DNA from: DYRB01 sp041307765
Lineage (GTDB): Bacteria > Pseudomonadota > Gammaproteobacteria > Chromatiales > Chromatiaceae
Reading direction: 5' to 3'
Length of the DNA: 7,070 nucleotides
Assembly (NCBI GenBank): GCA_041307765.1
Contig: JBFZCW010000383.1
Location: 1 to 7,070 of the forward strand
A model generated the notes under the pieces. The model was not told the DNA's origin. It saw nothing but the letters and a program-made list of their open reading frames with translations, and ran no database searches. This document shows positions 1 to 7,070 of the stretch, piece after piece (positions within the stretch are counted from its first letter, which is position 1; each line of letters begins with the position of its first letter). A program made the position numbers and the translations under genes.

Positions 1-1
1 C

Positions 2-271
2 CACGTGGCAGTCTCCAAGGACGGGATCGGACTCATCGCCATCAATGTGGGGGAGGATGCGGACACCGTCGCCCAGTTCCTGGCAAGTACTCAGGTGCAG
101 TTTCCCCTTCCCTTGGACGAGCGCTCCAAAGTCGTGATGAGCTACCCGGTACGCGGTTTGCCGACCACCTTCGTCGTCGATCCCGATGGCCGACTCGCCT
201 ATGTCGCCACCGGGGAGCGCGAGTGGGACGACCCGGACTTGCTGGATCTGGTCCGGGCGCTCAAAAAATAG
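2..271 (+). CDS. TlpA/ResA-family thioredoxin-fold protein, C-terminal part (5' end outside window)
   Basis: This is the C-terminal 90 or so residues of a thioredoxin-like protein of the TlpA/ResA/peroxiredoxin-like group; members are usually periplasmic or membrane-anchored thiol-disulfide oxidoreductases. Seen directly: the frame is open to the left edge, so the GTG at 5 is probably an internal Val codon and not the start. The segment GLPTTFVVDPDGRL (about residues 52-65 of the visible part) is the family's cis-proline region followed by the beta-hairpin, and is preceded by a typical IAINVGED strand and a QFLAS helix. The CXXC active site and any signal peptide would lie upstream and cannot be judged. 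It ends in TAG 118 bp before dnaE on the same strand. The family call is solid; the substrate and redox partner (for example cytochrome c maturation) are unknown. Confidence 0.8.
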   Translation, partial: HVAVSKDGIGLIAINVGEDADTVAQFLASTQVQFPLPLDERSKVVMSYPVRGLPTTFVVDPDGRLAYVATGEREWDDPDLLDLVRALKK

Positions 272-296
272 GGCTTTGGTTGGGGGCGGCTTTCGT

Positions 297-330
297 CCAT
301 CGGCGCCGGGATGACAGCGCGCCTCGATGG
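297..330. repeat. Imperfect hairpin between the thioredoxin-like gene and dnaE
   Basis: Bases 297-301 (CCATC) pair with 326-330 (GATGG), and 302-306 (GGCGC) pair with 319-323 (GCGCC). A 2-nt bulge (324-325) separates the two 5-bp stems and the loop is 12 nt. It starts 25 bp after the thioredoxin-like stop codon. A short T run (340-343) follows only after ten bases, so it is a poor intrinsic terminator. It could be an mRNA 3'-end stabiliser, a weak terminator or a REP-like element. The pairing is visible; the function is inference. Confidence 0.45.
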
Positions 331-389
331 TCATACCCCTTTTCCCCAGGAGCCCGCCGAAGGAACCATAAGACCCAGGACGCCCGCTC

Positions 390-3956
<3,567 letters not shown>

Positions 3957-3961
3957 GGCGG

Positions 3962-3985
3962 TGCGGTTGACTGCACCCCTGGCAA
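3962..3985. repeat. Repeat copy A: TGCGG...GCACCCCTGGCAA
   Basis: This starts just after the dnaE stop. It aligns with 4031-4057 (TGCGG at the left, GCACCC-TGGC-AA at the right) and less fully with 5239-5266. Overlapping it, GGTGC (3960-3964) can pair with GCACC (3973-3977) across an 8-nt loop, with no T run after it. It is a short and imperfect copy, so kinship with the others is uncertain. Confidence 0.25.
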
Positions 3986-4008
3986 TAGTCTGGCGTTGCG
4001 GCGGGTTT

Positions 4009-4038
4009 GGTCCCCGTGGAAGCGGCGAGCTGCGGACC
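4009..4038. repeat. Imperfect hairpin beside repeat copy B
   Basis: GGTCC (4009-4013) pairs with GGACC (4034-4038). One further G-C pair (G4016 with C4033) can form across a two-C bulge, leaving a 16-nt loop. It lies between the convergent dnaE and cupin genes, immediately left of repeat copy B. There is no T tract on either strand, so it is not a convincing intrinsic terminator. Confidence 0.25.
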
Positions 4039-4060
4039 GATGTGCACCCTTGGCCAAGGG
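4031..4060. repeat. Repeat copy B containing a perfect 14-bp palindrome (CCCTTGGCCAAGGG)
   Basis: GCACCCTTGGCCAA at 4044-4057 matches GCACCCTTTTGGCCAA at 5251-5266 except for a two-T difference; the left part TGCGG matches copy A. Bases 4047-4060 form an exact 14-bp palindrome ending one base before the cupin stop codon (4062-4064 on the plus strand). It may be a protein-binding site, a REP-type end or a transcript-end structure. The sequence identity is visible; the role is inference. Confidence 0.35.
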
Positions 4061-4061
4061 C

Positions 4062-4451
4062 TCAGGCGGAGGGTTTGTCCTCGGCGTCGTGATAGGCATC
4101 TGGGACGAAGCGCGGGGTGCACAGGGCAAGGAAGACCAGATCGCCGTCGCCCAGGTTGGCAATCCGCTGGGGACAACCGGGCGGGATGTAGACCAGGTCA
4201 CCCGGGCTCACGACCTCCGGGCCCAGATTGCCGACCTCGACCATACCCTGACCCGCGAGAATCAGGTACCGCTCGCTGATGCCAGCGAGGCGATGCCAGC
4301 GGGTGGTGACGCCGGCGGCGACGCGGGCGCGGGCCACCGAAAGGGCCGGATCGTCCGGGTGGTTCCAGGTCTCCAGGATGCGGCAGCGCTCCGCGATGGC
4401 GTATTCGTCGGCCTCGTCCGGCCGGTGGATGCGAGGGGGCTCGCCGGCCAC
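4062..4451 (-). CDS. Small single-domain cupin protein
   Basis: A 129-residue, one-domain cupin (six to eight beta strands expected), cytosolic, with no signal peptide or membrane segment. Cupin motif 1 fits G47-X5-H53-X-L55-X4-E60-X6-G67 and motif 2 fits G84-X5-P90-X-G92-X2-Q95-X3-N99. Spacing is canonical, but the second motif-1 histidine is Leu and the motif-2 histidine is Gln, leaving only two of the four usual metal ligands. The tail DLVFLALCTPRF is typical of an uncharacterised proteobacterial cupin family as I remember it. The GTG start is forced: in-frame upstream are only two codons and then the transposase TAG. AGGGAG lies very close (2 nt) to the GTG and overlaps that stop, which suggests coupling to the upstream gene. 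Function unknown; a sugar- or small-molecule-binding or isomerase-like role cannot be chosen from sequence. Confidence 0.85.
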   Translation of the reverse strand: MAGEPPRIHRPDEADEYAIAERCRILETWNHPDDPALSVARARVAAGVTTRWHRLAGISERYLILAGQGMVEVGNLGPEVVSPGDLVYIPPGCPQRIANLGDGDLVFLALCTPRFVPDAYHDAEDKPSA

Positions 4452-4457
4452 GGCTCC

Positions 4458-5177
4458 CTAGCCGGCCTGGGCCAAGCCCTGGCGGTAGGCGGCCGACCGG
4501 CGGTCACCGCCGCGCGCCCTTGGGGCGGCGCGCCGGTTCAGGTGCGCTTCGATCTCCGCGCAGAACGCGGTGTCTCCCAGGACCCAAGCCTTGTTGGTGG
4601 CGGAGCGGATGCGCTCCAGCAGGGAGGGGCCGATCGGCTTTGCGAAGAGCGCTCGCCAGGCCTCCTGGCGGGCGCGGGCGCTGCGGCCCAAGGCGAGGTA
4701 TCCGGTGTGGGGGCGTACCAGGCCGTCCTCGCTTCCGATCGCATGAGCCCCGTAGCTGGACCAGTCGTAGGATGCCGCATCCTTCACCAGCCCGGCACGC
4801 ACCGGGTTTTCTTCGATATAGCGGGCGCAGGAGTTGGCATAGCCCTTCGGGTCCACGAGGGTGGCGCGATAGCGTCCGTCCCACAAGGTCCCGGTGCGGT
4901 CGTAGCGCTCGTTGAAGTAACGGACATAATAGCGTCCGACGTACTGCATCAGCTTGCCCAGCCCGTTCTCCGAGTGGGGGGCGATGAGCAGGTGGAAGTG
5001 GTTTGGCATCAGCACGTAGGCATGGATATCGCACCTGAACTTGTCCGCCGCGGCCCGGAGTCGTTCCCATAGAAACCAGTAGTCCGCCTCGTCGAACAAG
5101 ATGCGTTGGCCATTGTTGCCGCGCTGTATCACGTGTTGCGGGTACTCGGGGAGGACGAAGCGGGGTAGGCGTGCCAT
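4458..5177 (-). CDS. REP-associated tyrosine transposase (RayT, Y1/IS200-like HUH family)
   Basis: A 239-residue Y1-transposase-domain protein of the RayT (TnpA-REP) type. These single-strand DNA nucleases act on REP palindromes and are usually single-copy, vertically kept genes rather than free insertion sequences. Visible: N-terminus MARLPRFVLPEYPQHVIQRG; the HUH pair H60-F61-H62 within VLMPNHFHLLI; the catalytic-tyrosine region at 83-88 (YYVRYF; Y83, Y84 or Y87); then RTGTLWDGRYR (94-104) and YIEENPVRAGLV (120-131), all family hallmarks. The C-terminus has a LGDTAF helix region (200-205) and a basic tail. The domain is intact with no frameshift. An in-frame GTG at 5237 would add 20 residues unlike the family, so I prefer the ATG at 5177, although no Shine-Dalgarno sequence is evident. 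It lies directly upstream of the cupin gene. Related short repeats lie in the intergenic DNA on both sides. Confidence 0.93.
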   Translation of the reverse strand: MARLPRFVLPEYPQHVIQRGNNGQRILFDEADYWFLWERLRAAADKFRCDIHAYVLMPNHFHLLIAPHSENGLGKLMQYVGRYYVRYFNERYDRTGTLWDGRYRATLVDPKGYANSCARYIEENPVRAGLVKDAASYDWSSYGAHAIGSEDGLVRPHTGYLALGRSARARQEAWRALFAKPIGPSLLERIRSATNKAWVLGDTAFCAEIEAHLNRRAAPRARGGDRRSAAYRQGLAQAG

Positions 5178-5216
5178 GGTGGGGGTCGTGGACCATCGGT
5201 TTCCAGGGTTGCCCGA

Positions 5217-5222
5217 AGTATA
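5217..5222 (-). promoter_or_regulatory. Possible -10 box for the RayT-cupin unit
   Basis: On the minus strand the sequence reads TATACT (one mismatch to TATAAT), about 40 bp upstream of the RayT ATG. No recognisable -35 lies 16-18 bp upstream, so it would be a weak or activator-dependent promoter. If real, the transcript leader would be about 30-35 nt. Confidence 0.25.
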
Positions 5223-5227
5223 GCCGA

Positions 5228-5250
5228 GACCCGGCACCTGGGATCCGGTC
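5228..5250. repeat. Imperfect hairpin beside repeat copy C
   Basis: GACC (5228-5231) pairs with GGTC (5247-5250), and GG (5233-5234) with CC (5245-5246), leaving one bulged C and a 10-nt loop. It abuts repeat copy C, as the 4009-4038 hairpin abuts copy B, although the stem sequences differ. Confidence 0.25.
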
Positions 5251-5266
5251 GCACCCTTTTGGCCAA
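5239..5266. repeat. Repeat copy C: GCACCCTTTTGGCCAA upstream of RayT
   Basis: GCACCCTTTTGGCCAA (5251-5266) is the direct-orientation partner of 4044-4057. It lies 74 bp upstream of the RayT start, so copies B and C bracket the transposase-cupin pair, giving a unit of about 1.2 kb. RayT genes are known to lie beside REP sequences, which makes this worth noting. Both copies are short, so chance similarity is possible. Confidence 0.35.
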
Positions 5267-5302
5267 TGCGCGCCCCAAGATTGTCACAGGAGCGTGAGTC
5301 AG

Positions 5303-5326
5303 AGAAGGGTGGCTACAGAGCCTTCT
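5303..5326. other. Inverted repeat AGAAGG-N12-CCTTCT in the RayT/hisB intergenic region
   Basis: Six-base arms at 5303-5308 and 5321-5326 are perfect complements separated by 12 bases. This lies about 65 bp upstream of the candidate hisB promoter. It could be an operator or a chance inverted repeat; there is no T run, so it is not a terminator. Confidence 0.15.
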
Positions 5327-5388
5327 GCCCTGCCACGGCGCAGTGCGGAGTCGCGATGGCTGCCCAGTCTCTACCGAGCCGCATGCTG

Positions 5389-5397
5389 TGGTCTAAT
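5389..5397 (+). promoter_or_regulatory. Candidate extended -10 promoter of hisB
   Basis: TGGTCTAAT fits an extended -10 element (TGn followed by TATAAT with one mismatch). It lies 41 bp upstream of the hisB ATG, which would give a leader of roughly 35 nt. There is no good -35 at the right spacing, as is common with extended -10 promoters. No histidine-rich leader peptide or attenuator-like structure is seen between it and hisB. Confidence 0.35.
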
Positions 5398-5438
5398 AGC
5401 GCCCCGGATCCCATCAGAGCCTACGACACCTGCCGCCC

Positions 5439-6068
5439 ATGGAACAGCCGCCGACCGCGCCGACTACCCCGCCGATTGGCGGCCGCCGTGCCTGCCGCGA
5501 GCGCAACACCCTGGAGACCAGGATCCGGGTCGAGATCGACCTGGACGGGACGGGCCGGTCGAGCTTCCGCACGGGGCTCCCCTTTCTGGAGCACATGCTC
5601 GATCAGGTGGCGCGCCACGGCCTCATCGACCTCAGCATCCAGGCCGAGGGGGACCTGCACATCGACGCCCACCACACGGTGGAGGACATCGGCATTACCC
5701 TGGGCCAGGCCCTGGCCGAGGCCCTGGGGGACAAGAAGGGGGTGCGCCGCTACGGTCACGCCTATGTCCCGCTGGACGAGGCCTTGTCGCGGGTCGTGAT
5801 CGACCTCTCCGGGCGTCCGGGGCTCTCGTACCATGTCCAGTACACCCGAGCCATGATCGGGGGATTCGACGTGGACCTGTTTCAGGAGTTCTTCCAGGGC
5901 TTCGTCAACCACGCCGGGGTGACCCTGCACCTGGACAACCTGCGCGGCGTCAACGCCCACCACCAGGCCGAGACCCTGTTCAAGGCATTCGGCCGCGCCC
6001 TGCGCATGGCGGTGGAGCCGGACCCGCGCATGGTCGGGGTTACCCCCTCCACCAAGGGCGCCCTCTGA
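5439..6068 (+). CDS. hisB: Imidazoleglycerol-phosphate dehydratase
   Basis: Dehydrates imidazole glycerol phosphate to imidazole acetol phosphate, the sixth reaction of histidine biosynthesis; a cytosolic Mn-dependent 24-mer in known members. The 209-residue protein is the monofunctional form, with no N-terminal histidinol-phosphatase domain as in E. coli HisB. Visible: RNTLETRIRVEIDLDGTG (22-39), GLPFLEHMLDQ (46-56), the metal-binding motifs HHTVED (H78, H79, E82) and HHQAET (H174, H175, E178), and the end PSTKGAL. Family members usually start a few residues before ERNTLET. Here a Pro/Thr-rich stretch (MEQPPTAPTTPPIGG) adds about 12 residues. No later ATG or GTG start exists in frame before the conserved region, and two stop codons (5394-5399) lie upstream, so ATG 5439 stands. 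No Shine-Dalgarno sequence is evident. It is first in the his cluster, 40 bp before hisA. Confidence 0.97.
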   Translation: MEQPPTAPTTPPIGGRRACRERNTLETRIRVEIDLDGTGRSSFRTGLPFLEHMLDQVARHGLIDLSIQAEGDLHIDAHHTVEDIGITLGQALAEALGDKKGVRRYGHAYVPLDEALSRVVIDLSGRPGLSYHVQYTRAMIGGFDVDLFQEFFQGFVNHAGVTLHLDNLRGVNAHHQAETLFKAFGRALRMAVEPDPRMVGVTPSTKGAL

Positions 6069-6108
6069 GGCGACGCCGTGCCCGAATCGACCTGGAGGTA
6101 GACCAAAG

Positions 6109-6861
6109 GTGCTCCTGATCCCCGCCATCGATCTCAAGGACGGGCGCTGTGTGCGTCTGCGTCAGGGCCGCATGGACGATGAGACGGTCTTCTCCGACGA
6201 CCCGGTGGACATGGCCGGTCGCTGGGTCACCGAGGGTGCCCGGCGACTGCACCTGGTGGACCTCAACGGCGCCTTCGCCGGGGAGCCGGTCAACGGGGCC
6301 GCCGTGCGGGCCATCGCCGCGCGTTTCCCGGGCCTGCCCATCCAGGTCGGCGGGGGCATCCGCGACGAGGCCACCATCGCTGCCTACCTGGATGCGGGGG
6401 TGACCTGGTGCATTATCGGCACCGCGGCGGTGACGGATCCGGCCGTGGTGGCAGGGGCCTGCCGCGCCTTCCCTGGACACATCATTGTCGGGCTGGATGC
6501 CAAGGACGGGCAGGTCGCGATCAATGGCTGGGCGGAGATCACCGAGTATCGGGTCGAGGAGTTGGCCAAACACTTCGAGCAGGACGGCGTTTCGGCCATC
6601 GTCTATACGGACATCGGGCGCGATGGCATGCTGACCGGTCCGAACGTGGAGGCAACCCAGCGCCTGGCGGAGGCAATTGCCACACCGGTCATTGCCTCCG
6701 GGGGCATCACCAACCTGGACGACATCCGCGCCCTGGTCAAGGCCAGCCAGGCGTCGGCGAGCGGCGGCGAGATCGTCGGAGCCATCACCGGGCGCGCCAT
6801 CTACGAGGGCAGCCTCGACTTCGCCGCCGGGCAGCGCCTGGCGGACGGTCTCTCACAGTGA
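6109..6861 (+). CDS. hisA: ProFAR isomerase (phosphoribosylformimino-5-aminoimidazole carboxamide ribotide isomerase)
   Basis: Converts ProFAR to PRFAR, the substrate of HisH-HisF, by an Amadori rearrangement; a cytosolic (beta/alpha)8 barrel. The full-length 250-residue protein starts LLIPAIDLKDGRCVRLRQG with catalytic D8, and has the second acid D130 in VGLDAKDG. Phosphate-binding loops are GGGIR (81-85) and SGGI (197-200), with YTDIGRDGML (166-175) and GRAIYEG (228-234) completing the barrel. These distinguish it from its paralogue HisF, which begins with an IPCLDV-type strand. The loop at 210-221 (KASQASASGGE) looks a few residues longer than usual. GTG start with a strong GGAGG at 6094-6098, 10 nt upstream. 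hisB precedes it and hisI follows; the expected hisH and hisF neighbours are absent. Confidence 0.97.
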   Translation: MLLIPAIDLKDGRCVRLRQGRMDDETVFSDDPVDMAGRWVTEGARRLHLVDLNGAFAGEPVNGAAVRAIAARFPGLPIQVGGGIRDEATIAAYLDAGVTWCIIGTAAVTDPAVVAGACRAFPGHIIVGLDAKDGQVAINGWAEITEYRVEELAKHFEQDGVSAIVYTDIGRDGMLTGPNVEATQRLAEAIATPVIASGGITNLDDIRALVKASQASASGGEIVGAITGRAIYEGSLDFAAGQRLADGLSQ

Positions 6862-6862
6862 C

Positions 6863-6866
6863 GGAG
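6863..6866 (+). promoter_or_regulatory. Shine-Dalgarno site that decides the hisI start
   Basis: GGAG sits 6 nt before ATG 6873. An in-frame GTG at 6858, overlapping the hisA stop as GTGA, would leave this site inside the gene and has no equally good site of its own. ATG 6873 is therefore favoured, with 11 bp between hisA and hisI. Confidence 0.55.
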
Positions 6867-6872
6867 TTGGGT

Positions 6873-7070
6873 ATGGGCGCGAGCAGTCTGCCGGGCGACT
6901 GGCTGGAGGCCGTGAAGTGGGATGAGCGTGGACTGGTCCCGGTCATTGCCCAGGAACGCGGCACCTGCAAGATCCTCATGGTCGCCTGGATGAACCGGGA
7001 GGCCCTGCGCCTGACCCGGGAGACGGGGCACGCGGTCTACTGGTCGCGCTCCCGCCAGCGGCTCTGGCAC
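6873..7070 (+). CDS. hisI: Phosphoribosyl-AMP cyclohydrolase, N-terminal part (3' end outside window)
   Basis: Opens the adenine ring of phosphoribosyl-AMP to give ProFAR, the substrate of HisA, in the third step of histidine synthesis; a Zn/Mg-dependent cytosolic dimer in known members. Sixty-six residues are visible: WLEAVKWDERGLVPVIAQ, then ILMVAWMNREAL (about 35-46) and HAVYWSRSRQRLWH (53-66), a run diagnostic for HisI. The zinc-binding cysteines and metal aspartates come later, beyond the window, as does any HisE fusion, so whether it is HisI or bifunctional HisIE cannot be told here. It follows hisA by 11 bp on the same strand with a good ribosome site, so it is almost certainly co-transcribed with hisA. 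In the usual gammaproteobacterial order hisF would stand between them. Confidence 0.93.
   Translation, partial: MGASSLPGDWLEAVKWDERGLVPVIAQERGTCKILMVAWMNREALRLTRETGHAVYWSRSRQRLWH

Noticed and set aside
311..337. ATGACA / TCATAC as a dnaE promoter
   Set aside because: The hexamers are only about 14-15 bp apart, and the first lies in the loop of the hairpin at 297-330. Spacing is too short for a sigma-70 promoter.
4041..4123. 9-bp inverted repeat TGTGCACCC (4041-4049) / GGGTGCACA (4115-4123)
   Set aside because: One arm lies in the cupin coding sequence, the spacing is 65 bp and the core GTGCAC is self-complementary; likely chance.
3996..5072. 358-codon plus-strand frame across the cupin and RayT genes
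   Set aside because: It is antisense to two well-supported genes, and its translation is low-complexity Gly/Ala/Val-rich with no family motif.
4504..5196. 230-codon minus-strand frame overlapping RayT
   Set aside because: It is a shifted frame of the same strand; the RayT frame carries all the conserved motifs.
6082..6101. Tiny GTG-initiated frame between hisB and hisA as a remnant of hisH
   Set aside because: It has only seven codons before TAG and no resemblance to the HisH N-terminus.
5171..6118. 315-codon plus-strand frame through the intergenic region and hisB
   Set aside because: It overlaps hisB in another frame; the product is Pro/Arg/Gly-rich as expected of a frame shadow.

Overview
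The window is GC-rich chromosomal DNA that reads like a gammaproteobacterium. The DnaE, HisB and HisA proteins all have the proteobacterial/gammaproteobacterial form, and the gene order hisB-hisA-hisI is a shortened version of the gammaproteobacterial hisBHAFI cluster. I cannot place it to genus. An environmental sulfur-oxidising or phototrophic lineage (Chromatiales-like) is only a guess.

Layout, left to right. (1) 2-271, plus strand: the 3' end of a TlpA/ResA-type thioredoxin-fold protein. (2) 272-389: a 118-bp gap with a good imperfect hairpin at 297-330. (3) 390-3956, plus: a complete dnaE, the catalytic alpha subunit of DNA polymerase III, with all main domains and a clamp-binding motif. 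(4) 3957-4061: a 105-bp convergent gap with short repeats and a perfect 14-bp palindrome. (5) 4062-5177, minus: a two-gene unit in which a RayT-type (REP-associated tyrosine) HUH transposase is followed, 6 bp later and in the same reading frame, by a small cupin protein. (6) 5178-5438: a 261-bp divergent intergenic region carrying likely promoters for both directions and another repeat copy. (7) 5439-7070, plus: histidine biosynthesis genes hisB, hisA and hisI, the last cut by the window end.

How they work together: dnaE is replication, hisB/hisA/hisI are three steps of histidine synthesis, and the RayT-cupin pair sits between them in the opposite direction. Two observations stand out. First, the his cluster lacks hisH and hisF, the two subunits of imidazole glycerol phosphate synthase, exactly where they normally lie (one on each side of hisA). 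Second, short imperfect copies of a GCACCC-TTGGCCAA sequence lie in the gaps on both sides of the RayT-cupin pair, as expected if this pair is or was a repeat-associated cassette. Neither amounts to a proven new system. Most of the window is ordinary core genome.
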